Source of the DNA: Mycobacterium kyorinense
Lineage (GTDB): Bacteria; Actinomycetota; Actinomycetes; Mycobacteriales; Mycobacteriaceae
Assembly (NCBI RefSeq): GCF_001672775.1
Contig: NZ_LZKJ01000116.1
Coordinates: forward strand, 1-64,000
Direction of reading: 5' to 3'
DNA: 64,000 nucleotides
Positions 16,950 to 25,371 of this stretch are shown here, piece after piece. Numbering within the stretch: position 1 is the first letter of the stretch; each line of letters opens with the position of its first letter. The notes beneath the pieces are model-generated. The model saw only the letters and a program-made list of their open reading frames with translations, was not told the DNA's origin and searched no databases. The position numbers were made by a program, and so were the translations under genes.

Positions 16950-19049
16950 ATGGGACCGGCCGGGGAAAGCCCTGGGCCGGTTCGTTGTGCTGAGCGGCCC
17001 CGCTGGGTTGCCCCGATCCGGCGGGCCGCCCGGCTGGCGAGTACGCGGGCCAGCGATCGCGGGCGAGGCGATCAGCGCCGGCCGGGAATTCCCGCGCTGG
17101 ACGGCCTGCGTGCGATAGCAGTCGCATTGGTGCTCGCCGACCATGGCGGCATTCCCGGATTGACCGGTGGATTCCTGGGCGTCGATATCTTTTTCGTGCT
17201 CAGCGGCTTTTTGATCACCTCGCTGCTGCTCGATGAACTCGGCCGGACCGGGCGGATCAGCCTGGGCGACTTTTGGATTCGGCGGGCGCGACGGCTGCTG
17301 CCCGCACTGGTGTTGATGGTGCTGACCGTGGCGGTCGCCCGGCAGCTCTTTCCACCCGAGTCAGTCACCGGGCTGCGCGACGAGGCTATCGCCGCATTCT
17401 TCTGGGCGGCGAACTGGATGTTCGTTGCGCAGCAGACCGACTATTTCACCCAGGGCGCGCCACCCTCGCCACTGCAACATGCCTGGTCTCTCGGCGTGGA
17501 GGAGCAGTACTACATCGTCTGGCCGCTGCTGCTGATTGGGGTGGCCGTGGTGTTGGCGGCGCGGGCACGCCGCCGAGGCAGGCTGGCCACCGTGGGCGGC
17601 GTTCGACTGGCCGTTGTCCTGCTCGCCACCGCCGGTGCATTGGCCTCTGCCGCCCTGGCCATCCTGCTCGCGTCGGATGCGTCACGTGACCGGGTCTATT
17701 TCGGCACCGACACTCGGGCGCAGGCGCTGCTCACCGGCGCGGCCGCGTCGGCGCTTCTGGTGGGTGATTGGTCGTCGCTGAACCGCGGCTGGTCGCTGAT
17801 CCGGACCCGGTGGGGCAAGTGGGCCGCCCGACTGTTACCGGTGATCGGCCTTGCCGCGTTGGGGCTAGCCGTCCACTACGCAACCGGCAGCGCCCACGAG
17901 TTCCGCAACGGTCTGCTGGTCGCGGTGGCAGTGGCCGCCGTCCTGGTCGTCGCGCCGGTGGCATTGGATCAGCGCGGGCCCGTCGCGACCGTGCTGTCCT
18001 GGCGTCCCCTCGTCGGGCTTGGCACCATCTCCTACGGCGTTTATCTGTGGCATTGGCCGATCTTTCTGGTGCTCAACGGTGAGCGGACCGGCTGGTCCGG
18101 GCCAGGGCTGTTCGCCGTGCGGTGCGCCGCCACGGTGGCACTGTCAGTGGTGTCCTGGTGGCTGATCGAACAACCGATCCGCAACTGGCGGCCGCTGCGG
18201 GTGCCGCTGCTGCCGCTGGCCGGGGCTACCGCCACCACCGCCGCCGCGGTGACAATGCTGGTCGTTCCGGTCGGTGTCAAAGCGGGCGGGGTTTCTGAGA
18301 CCGGCCTGCCGCCCGGCATTTCGTCCGTCGCAGTCGTGTCACCGTCCCCACCGGGCGGCACTCGGCCCGCGCGGGCAGTAGCGCAGCGAGACCCGCACCG
18401 GCCGTTTACCGTGTCGGTGTTCGGCGACTCGATCGGCTGGACGTTGATGCACTACCTTCCCCAGACTCCAGGCTTCGATTTCATCGACCACACCGTCATC
18501 GGCTGCAGCATGGTGCGCGGCGGCCCCTACCGGTATCTCGAACAGACCCTCGATCAAAAAAGCGAATGCGAATCGTGGCCGAGCAGATGGGCCGCTCAGA
18601 TCGCCGAGGACCGGCCGGATGCCATCCTGCTGGTCGTCGGGCGCTGGGAGACAGTGGATCGGGTGAACGAGGGCCGTTGGACCCATATCGGTGACCCGGC
18701 ATTCGACGCCTATATCGCCGGCGAGTTGGATCGGGCGATCGGCATCCTCAGCTCCACCGATGCGCCGCTGACGGTGGCTAACCTGCCCTACAGCCGGCAG
18801 GGTGAAAAGCGGGACGGGAGCTTGCATCCAGAGGATCAGCCTGAGCGGGTGGACCAATGGAACGCATTGCTGCGCCGCACTATTGGGCAGCGCGCCGGTG
18901 TCGGAATCCTCGACCTGAACAAGAAACTGTGCCCCGAAGGCGTCTATACCGCCAAAGTCGACGGGATCCCCGTGCGTAGCGACGGCGTGCACCTGACCGC
19001 CGAGGGAGTCGAGTGGCTGATCCCATGGCTCGAGGAATCGCTGCGGTAG
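16950..19049 (+). CDS. Membrane acyltransferase (acyltransferase_3) fused to an SGNH domain
   Basis: The 699-aa protein has an N-terminal basic segment, then about ten hydrophobic helices from residue 50 to about 440. These carry family motifs DGLRAIAVALVLADHGG, FFVLSGFLI, SLGVEEQYYIVWPLL and SYGVYLWHWPIF. The C-terminal extracytoplasmic domain from about 485 has an SGNH/GDSL nucleophile motif (FGDSIGWT) and a DGVHLT catalytic Asp-His block. OafB-type proteins with this layout O-acetylate or succinylate cell-envelope glycans. The ATG has AGGGG upstream; a later start would shorten the basic tail. The acceptor is unknown. Confidence 0.88.
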   Translation: MGPAGESPGPVRCAERPRWVAPIRRAARLASTRASDRGRGDQRRPGIPALDGLRAIAVALVLADHGGIPGLTGGFLGVDIFFVLSGFLITSLLLDELGRTGRISLGDFWIRRARRLLPALVLMVLTVAVARQLFPPESVTGLRDEAIAAFFWAANWMFVAQQTDYFTQGAPPSPLQHAWSLGVEEQYYIVWPLLLIGVAVVLAARARRRGRLATVGGVRLAVVLLATAGALASAALAILLASDASRDRVYFGTDTRAQALLTGAAASALLVGDWSSLNRGWSLIRTRWGKWAARLLPVIGLAALGLAVHYATGSAHEFRNGLLVAVAVAAVLVVAPVALDQRGPVATVLSWRPLVGLGTISYGVYLWHWPIFLVLNGERTGWSGPGLFAVRCAATVALSVVSWWLIEQPIRNWRPLRVPLLPLAGATATTAAAVTMLVVPVGVKAGGVSETGLPPGISSVAVVSPSPPGGTRPARAVAQRDPHRPFTVSVFGDSIGWTLMHYLPQTPGFDFIDHTVIGCSMVRGGPYRYLEQTLDQKSECESWPSRWAAQIAEDRPDAILLVVGRWETVDRVNEGRWTHIGDPAFDAYIAGELDRAIGILSSTDAPLTVANLPYSRQGEKRDGSLHPEDQPERVDQWNALLRRTIGQRAGVGILDLNKKLCPEGVYTAKVDGIPVRSDGVHLTAEGVEWLIPWLEESLR

Positions 19050-19059
19050 GCGTATTCCG

Positions 19060-19713
19060 TTAAGTACGGCAGCTGATCTCCATGCTGTCGGACTCGCGGG
19101 CCAGGAAGTTGACGCTGACGTAGCCGTGGTCCGGGTCGCGCACGTAATCCAGGTACGGCTGGGTATCAGCCATGTCGGTATTGTCCGCGACGAGAAGGCT
19201 TCCCGGCGACAGCTGCGGTTCCAGCAGCTTGACCACCGGCAGGTAGAGCTCCTTCCACCCGTCGAGCAGCACGAAATCGACCGCACCGTCAAGGCTCTTC
19301 AGTGTCTCGAGCGCGTCGCCGTCCAAAACGGTGATCAGCTCGTCCAACTCGGTTTCGGCGAATGTGCGTTTGGCCGCCGCGATCTTGCTGGCGCTGAGTT
19401 CGGTCGTGATGACTCGGCCGACGCCGTTGTCACGCACCGCCGCCGCCAGGTGAATCGCCGAAATACCGAACGACATCCCGAATTCGACGACGGTCGCCGG
19501 CCGCGCCGCCCGCACCAGTGCATACAGCAGCCGCCCTGCCTCCGGTGTCACCGGAATGTAGAACTCGCTCATCGCGTCGGCGCGTTCCTGAGCGCCGGCG
19601 GACTGCCCGAAGTCGCCGCTGCGTTCCCGCAACTTGGGCAGCTGATCGCTGGCAGCTGTGTACATCCTGTCAAGGGCAGCCGCGACTCCGGGATTTTGCA
19701 GGGTAGTAGCCAT
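19060..19713 (-). CDS. Class I SAM-dependent O-methyltransferase (COMT/CCoAOMT-like)
   Basis: This 217-aa enzyme has a SAM-binding segment VVEFGMSFGISAIHLAAAV near residue 76. It also has the metal/substrate region DFVLLDGWKELYLPVVKLLEPQL and LLVADNTDM typical of the caffeoyl-CoA O-methyltransferase family. That family uses a divalent metal to methylate a catechol-like hydroxyl. The ATG at 19713 is preferred because upstream in-frame codons look unstructured. The gene is convergent with the acyltransferase (10-bp gap) and divergent from the M-box transcript. Confidence 0.85.
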   Translation of the reverse strand: MATTLQNPGVAAALDRMYTAASDQLPKLRERSGDFGQSAGAQERADAMSEFYIPVTPEAGRLLYALVRAARPATVVEFGMSFGISAIHLAAAVRDNGVGRVITTELSASKIAAAKRTFAETELDELITVLDGDALETLKSLDGAVDFVLLDGWKELYLPVVKLLEPQLSPGSLLVADNTDMADTQPYLDYVRDPDHGYVSVNFLARESDSMEISCRT

Positions 19714-19794
19714 GGCCACGAGCGTAGGCGACACCTTTTCCGCCCTCCGTTTGACGGGCACCGGAGTTGGTGCCACCATGGAACGGCAGCATCT

Positions 19795-19952
19795 CGGTAG
19801 GTGAGGCGTCTGCACGGATACAGGCCACTGACCCCGAACGTCGAGAGACGCCCCGGGTCAGGACAGCTCTTCCCGGCTTAAGGGTTGAGCCCAAGTGGCT
19901 TCCGGATCGTGATCCGGATACGCCGTGCAGTGCCGAAGCTCCGACGAGAGGG
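19795..19952 (+). ncRNA. M-box (ykoK leader) magnesium riboswitch
   Basis: The RNA matches conserved M-box blocks in order: GGTGAGGC (19799-19806), AUAC, an ACCCCGAACGTCGAGAGACGCC core (about 19830-19852) and GGGTCAGGACAG. GGCTTAAGG and the 3' block CCGTGCAGTGCCGAAGCTC (19923-19941) follow. The B. subtilis mgtE leader has the same blocks in the same order. M-boxes bind Mg2+ and switch off downstream Mg transport genes when Mg is plentiful. It precedes a leader ORF, a 61-aa ORF and the NRAMP-related transporter at 20489. A TTGACG at 19751 is a possible -35 element. Confidence 0.93.
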
Positions 19953-19971
19953 ATGCGCGTCGGCGGGTTTT
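19941..19971 (+). terminator. Probable M-box expression-platform terminator
   Basis: CCGACG (19941-19946) can pair with CGTCGG (19958-19963), and a CGGGTTTT run follows at 19964-19971. The 5' side of this stem overlaps the 3' end of the M-box, so Mg-bound and Mg-free folds could compete for it. A T-run is uncommon for mycobacterial terminators and strengthens the case. No transcript evidence is available. Confidence 0.6.
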
Positions 19972-20051
19972 CCGCTGGACGTTCTTTCCTCGCTGTGCGT
20001 GCACTGAAGTGACACCCGCGTGTGTCCTGGCCGTGAGGAGGTGAGGGCGAG

Positions 20052-20129
20052 ATGAGTCCCAGCGATAGTCCTTATCCGCATTCGATATCCGTTTCGTCCC
20101 GACCCGCTCGCGGCATTCCTGCAGCCTGA
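20052..20129 (+). CDS. Short leader-peptide ORF (25 codons) with closely spaced prolines
   Basis: An ATG lies 10 bases after a strong GGAGG (20037-20041). It opens a 25-codon frame beginning MSPSDSPYPH, with prolines at residues 3, 7 and 9, and ends at TGA. It lies between the M-box terminator and the transporter. In enterobacteria the mgtA leader encodes a short proline-rich peptide (MgtL) whose stalled translation links Mg or proline supply to transcription. An analogous role is inferred here only from position, ribosome-binding site and proline spacing. Confidence 0.5.
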   Translation: MSPSDSPYPHSISVSSRPARGIPAA

Positions 20130-20204
20130 GCTTCCCCTTCACGGGTGTGCTCCTGGCCGCCGGACGGCCTGAGGGCCGGCTGGGCTACCGGCAGGAGATT
20201 GATC

Positions 20205-20390
20205 ATGGCATTTGTTGTTACGCACCGTATTTCGCCGATGCTGCACGCTGGCCGTCGGGTGACGGCTCGGTGGCGGGCACGCCGCAACCTGACTCCGCAG
20301 GAGCGGGCGAACCTGTACGTATCGCGGATGGCTCCAGCCGTCATCACGGCCTCGCTGGGCGGACATCCGTCCCACGGCAACGCCTGCTGA
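20205..20390 (+). CDS. Small basic protein in the M-box transcript, function unknown
   Basis: A 61-aa protein (MAFVVTHRISPMLHAG...) starts at an ATG preceded by AGGAGA. It is rich in arginine and has no clear membrane segment, and it ends in GGHPSHGNAC with one cysteine at the terminus. A segment RRNLTPQERANLYVSRMAP looks like a helix. It lies between the riboswitch and the transporter, so it is probably co-regulated by magnesium. M. tuberculosis also has a small ORF behind an M-box (Rv1535), but I cannot establish homology by eye. Confidence 0.6.
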   Translation: MAFVVTHRISPMLHAGRRVTARWRARRNLTPQERANLYVSRMAPAVITASLGGHPSHGNAC

Positions 20391-20488
20391 CACGACGAGA
20401 TGCACTGACTGCGGCGGCAATTGACGCCGCCGGGTCAGCGCGTTGCCTGCACTGAGCATATTCGGTTCTGCCAGAAAGTGAGACGCCG

Positions 20489-22231
20489 ATGACGTCATCC
20501 TCCACTGAGCTACGCCGCGACGCCGACGCCGCGGTAGCCGTCGAGACCGCGGCGCTGGATTCGGCGCATGTCGGCGACATCGTTGGCGCGTTCGGTCGGA
20601 TCGCCCGCCACGACAACGGGATTCGGCGCAGTCGCTGGCAGCGGCTGCGAACGCTGATGGTCATCAGCGGGCCCGGGTTGATCGTGATGGTCGGCGACAA
20701 CGATGCCGGCGGCGTCGCGACGTACGCGCAGGCCGGGCAGAACTACGGGATGGGCCTGCTGTGGACTCTGGTACTGCTGATCCCGGTGCTCTACGTGAAC
20801 CAGGAGATGGTGCTGCGACTCGGCGCGGTCACCGGAGTCGGCCATGCCCGGCTGATTTTCGAACGGTTCGGCAAGTTCTGGGGCGCGTTCAGCGTCGGTG
20901 ACTTGTTGTTGCTCAACGCGTTGACGATCGTCACCGAATTCATCGGTGTCGCATTGGCTCTCGGGTTTCTGGGCTGCCCGAAGGCCGTGGCGATTCCGGC
21001 CGCCGCAGTGCTGCTGTTCGCCGTGGTGGCCGGCGGCTCGTTTCGGCGGTGGGAGCGGTTGATGTTCGTGCTGATCGCCGTGAACGTGGTGATCATCCCG
21101 ATGGCGCTGATGGTGCATCCCACGCTGGATGTCACGGCCCGCGGACTGGTGCCGCAGTTTCCCGGCGGCATGGACTCCACGGTGTTACTGCTGATCGTCG
21201 CGATCGTGGGCACCACGGTGGCGCCGTGGCAGCTGTTCTTCCAGCAGTCCAATGTCGTCGACAAACGCATCACGCCACGCTGGATCCATTACGGCCGGGC
21301 GGATCTGATCCTGGGCATTGTCGTGGTGATGGCCGGCGCGGTAACGCTGATGGCTGCCACCGCATTCGGCTTCGCCGGGACCAAGCACTTCGGGCACTTC
21401 ACCGACGCGGGCGCGGTTGCGTCCGGTCTGTCACACCACGTCGGCGGCACGGTCGGGGTGCTGTTTGCGATCGTGTTGCTGGACGCGTCGCTGATCGGCG
21501 CCAATGCAATTGGGCTCTCCACGACTTACGCGATCGGCGACACGCTGGGCAAGCGGCACTCACTGCACTGGAAGATCTCCGAGGCGCCGCTGTTCTACGG
21601 CGGATATGCGGCCATCCTGGCGATTTCGGCTGCCGTCGCGTTCAGTCCCGACCATATCCTCGGTCTGATCACCCAGGGGGTGCAGGCGCTCGCCGGCGTC
21701 CTGCTGCCGTCGGCGACCGTGTTTCTGGTCCTGCTGTGCAATGACCGGCCGGTGCTCGGCCCGTGGGTTAACAGCGTGCGGCAGAACATCTTCGCGTGGA
21801 CGACGGTGTGGTCATTGGTGCTGCTGTCGCTGGCATTGACGGCCTCGACGCTCTTCCCGGGCCTGCCCACCGCTGTGCTGAAGGCCGGGCTGCTCGTCGG
21901 CGCGGTAGCCGGGGTTTTCGGCGGCGCGGCGGTGATCGCCCTGGCCCGCCGGTTCGCCGATCGATGCGCCGCGGAATCGGTCGCATCCGCGTTCGGCGGG
22001 CTGAGCACCGACGAAGTCGAAGAACTCGACGACATCGGTGCGCTGACGCGTGCCGAAAGGAAGGCCGTCCATCGTCAGTACCGCGCCAACTGGCGCACAC
22101 CGGCATTGACGACGCTGCCGCGTCCGGTCATGTCGCCGGCCAGGAGGGCGGGGTTGTTCACGCTGCGGGCCTACCTGGTAGTCGCGGCGGCGTTGGTCGT
22201 CGTCAAAATCGCTGAGGCGGGACTCGGCTGA
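20489..22231 (+). CDS. NRAMP-related (NRMT-like) divalent metal transporter, probably Mg2+
   Basis: This 580-aa membrane protein has about eleven hydrophobic helices starting near residue 55 (GPGLIVMVG...). The NRAMP helix-1 motif DPGN is changed to DAGG within GDNDAGG (residues 69-75). The helix-6 methionine motif (MPHN in NRAMPs) is APWQ (245-248), so the Met ligand that selects transition metals is an alanine. Loss of that Met and acidic/Asn changes in helix 1 are the features described for NRAMP-related magnesium transporters. Location behind an M-box agrees with magnesium. The cytosolic tail of about 100 residues (EEVEELDDIGALTRAE region) is an addition. Confidence 0.88.
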   Translation: MTSSSTELRRDADAAVAVETAALDSAHVGDIVGAFGRIARHDNGIRRSRWQRLRTLMVISGPGLIVMVGDNDAGGVATYAQAGQNYGMGLLWTLVLLIPVLYVNQEMVLRLGAVTGVGHARLIFERFGKFWGAFSVGDLLLLNALTIVTEFIGVALALGFLGCPKAVAIPAAAVLLFAVVAGGSFRRWERLMFVLIAVNVVIIPMALMVHPTLDVTARGLVPQFPGGMDSTVLLLIVAIVGTTVAPWQLFFQQSNVVDKRITPRWIHYGRADLILGIVVVMAGAVTLMAATAFGFAGTKHFGHFTDAGAVASGLSHHVGGTVGVLFAIVLLDASLIGANAIGLSTTYAIGDTLGKRHSLHWKISEAPLFYGGYAAILAISAAVAFSPDHILGLITQGVQALAGVLLPSATVFLVLLCNDRPVLGPWVNSVRQNIFAWTTVWSLVLLSLALTASTLFPGLPTAVLKAGLLVGAVAGVFGGAAVIALARRFADRCAAESVASAFGGLSTDEVEELDDIGALTRAERKAVHRQYRANWRTPALTTLPRPVMSPARRAGLFTLRAYLVVAAALVVVKIAEAGLG

Positions 22232-22244
22232 ACATCACGGGCAT

Positions 22245-22300
22245 TGACTGTGAAGTGACGGCGAATCAGCCGCCGGAATCCCGCCAACGATTCACACTCA
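22245..22300. repeat. Palindromic intergenic element, family A copy 2
   Basis: The ends TGACTGTGAA (22245-22254) and TTCACACTCA (22291-22300) pair at 9 of 10, and GGCG/CGCC further in extends the stem. It lies between the convergent transporter and ldtA-like genes, where a bidirectional terminator is expected. Its left half shares the GACTGTG..GTG and TC.GCCGC pattern with 16736-16790. Confidence 0.55.
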
Positions 22301-22346
22301 CCGCTCGGGGCGCGGCGTTGCCACCGAACCCGATAGCGGGCAGTGC

Positions 22347-23102
22347 TCAGGCGACGACTTCGATCGGGTCACCGATGTGCACGGTGTCGAAATACCAGGC
22401 GGCATTGTCCGGGCTGAGGTTGATGCAGCCGTGACTGACGTTGGCGTAGCCCTGTGAATCCACCGACCACGGCGCCGAATGCACGTAGACCCCGCTCCAG
22501 GTCACGCGCACCGCGTAGGAGGCGGTGATCTTGTAGCCGTCCGGCGAATTCAAGGGAATGCCGATAGTGCGGGAATCCATCACGACGGTGCGCTCTTTCC
22601 CTAGCGCGCTGAACGAGCCGATCGGTGTCGGGCGGCTGGGTTTGCCCATCGACGCCGGCATCGTGCGCAGCACCTCGCCGTCGACGCTCACCGTGAACGT
22701 GTGCGCAGAAATCGAGGCGACGGCCAGTACTTCCGAGCCGGTCTCGAAGCCAGTCGACAGGCCATGCACGTCGACCGCCACATGGCTGTGCGACGGCCAG
22801 TAACTGTCGGGAACGAACTGCACGACGTTGTCGTCCACCCATTCGAACCGCCCGCTGGCCGGGCTTGGCGAACTGACTTTGATCGTTCGTTCCATGGCGG
22901 CGCGGTCAGTGACCGGTCCGGTGAACGTGACGACGATCGGATGAGCCACGCCCACCGTCTGGCCGTTGGCCGGCAGGATCGACGCGACGCCGACGGATGC
23001 GGTCGGCGGGGCAATCGCGGCCATACTCGGGCCAGCTGACCCTGCCACCCCCAGCGCGGCTACCGCCACCGTGACCAACACATATCGAACCGCTTTACGC
23101 AC
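22347..23102 (-). CDS. ldtA: L,D-transpeptidase (LdtMt1-like)
   Basis: This 251-aa exported enzyme makes 3->3 cross-links in peptidoglycan. An N-terminal signal/anchor (RKAVRYVLVTVAVAALGVAGSAG) is followed by an Ig-like domain (about residues 35-115). The YkuD catalytic domain ends with SHGCINL, whose cysteine is residue 226, the same number as in M. tuberculosis LdtMt1. YVHSAPW provides the second conserved histidine. The GTG at 23102 is chosen because GGAGG lies 9 bases upstream; an earlier GTG at 23111 is too close to it. It corresponds to Rv0116c and opens the conserved block. Confidence 0.9.
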   Translation of the reverse strand: MRKAVRYVLVTVAVAALGVAGSAGPSMAAIAPPTASVGVASILPANGQTVGVAHPIVVTFTGPVTDRAAMERTIKVSSPSPASGRFEWVDDNVVQFVPDSYWPSHSHVAVDVHGLSTGFETGSEVLAVASISAHTFTVSVDGEVLRTMPASMGKPSRPTPIGSFSALGKERTVVMDSRTIGIPLNSPDGYKITASYAVRVTWSGVYVHSAPWSVDSQGYANVSHGCINLSPDNAAWYFDTVHIGDPIEVVA

Positions 23103-23306
23103 GGTCTTCACCCTCCGAGATGGTGCGATCGACCGCACCGCATTCTGTTTTCATACATCTACCCGTCCAGGGTACCCAGCAAACCCGGTACAAGGCCGAC
23201 ATCAGCCGTTATGCAGGTCCGACCGTCGCATGGGTCAACCGTGCGCAAGGCCAAGACGGCTTGCAGAGTTGACATCGAGCCCGTCGGAATAGTCGCTGGC
23301 GGCACG

Positions 23307-23325
23307 CCTTGTGTTACACCCAAGG
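23307..23325. promoter_or_regulatory. Imperfect palindrome CCTTG-N9-CAAGG at the isochorismatase start
   Basis: Seven of nine base pairs match across 19 bp, including the outer five. It ends 2 bases before the ATG at 23328, where a bound repressor would block initiation. A TTGACA hexamer at 23269 could be the -35 element of the same promoter. No local regulator gene is adjacent, so the binding protein is unknown. Confidence 0.4.
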
Positions 23326-23327
23326 TT

Positions 23328-23978
23328 ATGAGCGATCCGTACACGTGCCCGAAACCGGGCTCGGCGGCGCTGGTGCTGATCGACGTACAGCGTGACACCT
23401 ACGCCGACGGCGGGCAGCTGCGCGTCGACGGAACACGGGAGGCGCTCCCGGCAATGGCGCGGCTGGCTGCGGCGTTTCGCCAGCGCGGGCTTCCGATCGT
23501 TCATGTGGTCCGGCTCTATCGGCCAGACGGCTCCAACGTTGACCTTGCGCGGCGGCGATTGGTCGAACAAGGCGCTCAACTCCTGGCGCCCGGCAGCGCG
23601 GGCTCGCAGATTGCACCGGAGATGTTACCCAACGCCGTCGAGTTGGACCACCAACTGTTGCTGGGCGGCGGCCTCCAAGAGCTGGGCACCCATGAACACG
23701 TGATGTACAAACCGCGGTGGGGCGCTTTCTACCAAACCAAGCTCGAACAACATCTGCGTGACAGTAGCTGCGACACAGTGGTTTTCGCGGGCTGTAATTT
23801 TCCGAATTGCCCGAGAGCCGCCATCTACCAGGCATCCGAACGCGATTTCAGGGTCATGCTGGTGAGCGACGCAATGTCTGGGCTTTACGACCGGGCCGTC
23901 GAGGAGTGCCGTCGAATTGCCGTCGATGTTCGAGATTCGTCGGCGACGTTGGCCTGGCTCGACCGGGAGCTGCCGTGA
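23328..23978 (+). CDS. Isochorismatase-family cysteine hydrolase
   Basis: This 216-aa isochorismatase-fold protein has the catalytic aspartate in [16 protein letters not shown]. The lysine is in [20 protein letters not shown], and the nucleophilic cysteine is in [15 protein letters not shown]. The family hydrolyses amides, ureas or vinyl ethers; a Cys nucleophile indicates an amidase-like enzyme rather than a true isochorismatase. The ATG at 23328 follows the GGTT region after the palindrome. Its stop overlaps the start of the CoA-transferase alpha subunit (GTGA), so the three genes form one unit. Confidence 0.85.
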   Translation: MSDPYTCPKPGSAALVLIDVQRDTYADGGQLRVDGTREALPAMARLAAAFRQRGLPIVHVVRLYRPDGSNVDLARRRLVEQGAQLLAPGSAGSQIAPEMLPNAVELDHQLLLGGGLQELGTHEHVMYKPRWGAFYQTKLEQHLRDSSCDTVVFAGCNFPNCPRAAIYQASERDFRVMLVSDAMSGLYDRAVEECRRIAVDVRDSSATLAWLDRELP

Positions 23979-24748
23979 CGCTCGACAAGCTGGTCGGTGC
24001 AGCCGCCGAGGCGGTCGCCGACATTCCCGATGGCGCGAGCCTGGCCGTCGGTGGTTTCGGGTTAGCCGGTATCCCATGGTTTCTCATCGAGGCACTGCTG
24101 AGCCAGGGCGCCGCAGACCTGACGATCGTGTCCAACAATTGCGGTGTCGACGGGGCCGGCCTGGGGCTGCTGTTGGACGCACACCGGATCAGTCGGGTGA
24201 TTGCGTCGTATGTGGGCGAGAACAAGGAATTCGCCCGCCAGTATTTGGCCGGCGAACTCACCGTCGAGCTCACCCCGCAGGGCACCCTCGCCGAGCGGTT
24301 GCGCGCCGGGGGCAGCGGCATCGGCGCCTTCTACACCCCCACCGGGGTCGGCACCCCGGTCGCCGACGGCGGGCTGCCGTGGCGCTATCACGCCGACGGC
24401 ACCGTCGCATTGGCCTCGCCGCCGAAGGAAGTCCGCAGCTTCGGCGGCCAGCAGATGGTGCTCGAAGAGGCGATTGTCACCGATTACGCGCTCATCCGCG
24501 CCGCAGTTGCCGACAAGGCCGGCAACTGCCGGTTCCATGCGGCAGCCCGCAACTTCAACCCGCCGGTCGCGATGGCGGGCCGTATCACTGCCGTTGAGGC
24601 CGAGCGGATTGTCGAGGTCGGCGAGCTGGGTCCCGACGATGTGCACTTGCCCGGCATCTTCGTACACCGGGTTGTCGCGCTGACGCCAGAACAGGCTGCG
24701 CGCAAAGACATTGAAAAACGCACTGTCCGGCCGGCGAGACGGCAGTGA
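23975..24748 (+). CDS. scoA: Family I CoA-transferase, alpha subunit (succinyl-CoA:3-ketoacid type)
   Basis: This is a 257-aa subunit. The family I alpha fold is shown by [23 protein letters not shown], the [15 protein letters not shown] loop that holds CoA, and the [16 protein letters not shown] segment. With the beta subunit it transfers CoA from succinyl-CoA to a 3-ketoacid (ketone-body use). The GTG start overlaps the hydrolase stop by 3 bases. M. tuberculosis has scoA/scoB elsewhere (Rv2504c/Rv2503c), so either the genes have moved or this is a second pair. The exact acid is not certain. Confidence 0.88.
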   Translation: MTLDKLVGAAAEAVADIPDGASLAVGGFGLAGIPWFLIEALLSQGAADLTIVSNNCGVDGAGLGLLLDAHRISRVIASYVGENKEFARQYLAGELTVELTPQGTLAERLRAGGSGIGAFYTPTGVGTPVADGGLPWRYHADGTVALASPPKEVRSFGGQQMVLEEAIVTDYALIRAAVADKAGNCRFHAAARNFNPPVAMAGRITAVEAERIVEVGELGPDDVHLPGIFVHRVVALTPEQAARKDIEKRTVRPARRQ

Positions 24749-25371
24749 GCTGGACCCGCGACCACATGGCCGCCCGCGCCGCACGCGAGCTGCGCGACGG
24801 CGAGTACGTCAACCTCGGCATCGGTTTGCCGACGCTGGTCGCCGACCACATTCCCGACGGCGCTGGCGTCACCGTGCACGCCGAGAACGGCATCCTCGGC
24901 GTCGGCCCATTTCCCGTCGAAAATGACGTTGACCCGGATTTGATCAACGCAGGCAAACAGACCGTCTCGGTTCTTCCTGGTGCGTCGTTCTTCGATTCCG
25001 CAACCAGTTTCGCGATGATCCGCGGCGGCCACGTCGACGTCGCCGTGCTGGGCGCCATGCAGGTCGCGATGAACGGCGATCTGGCCAACTGGACAGTCCC
25101 CGGGTCAATGGTGAAGGGGATGGGTGGTGCGATGGACCTGGTCGCCGGCGCGGGTCGGGTCATCGTCCTCACCGACCACGTCACCAAAACCGGTGCCCCC
25201 AAACTGGTTTCCGCCTGTCAGCTGCCACTGACTGGGCGTGGTGTGGTCAGCCGGATCATCACAGACCTCGCCGTGCTCGACGTGTCGGGCACCGGCTTCG
25301 CGGTGGTTGAACTGGCGCCGGGTGTCGAGATCGGCGACGTCGTCGCCAAGACGGCCGCACCGGTGTTCTAG
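24745..25371 (+). CDS. scoB: Family I CoA-transferase, beta subunit
   Basis: This 208-aa beta subunit has the catalytic glutamate in the signature [11 protein letters not shown] (Glu47), which forms the gamma-glutamyl-CoA intermediate. G-I-G-LPT near residue 25 and [13 protein letters not shown] are further family marks. It overlaps the alpha subunit by 4 bp (GTGA), giving stoichiometric translation. Its 3' end overlaps the convergent fusA2 gene by 4 bp. Confidence 0.9.
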   Translation: MSWTRDHMAARAARELRDGEYVNLGIGLPTLVADHIPDGAGVTVHAENGILGVGPFPVENDVDPDLINAGKQTVSVLPGASFFDSATSFAMIRGGHVDVAVLGAMQVAMNGDLANWTVPGSMVKGMGGAMDLVAGAGRVIVLTDHVTKTGAPKLVSACQLPLTGRGVVSRIITDLAVLDVSGTGFAVVELAPGVEIGDVVAKTAAPVF

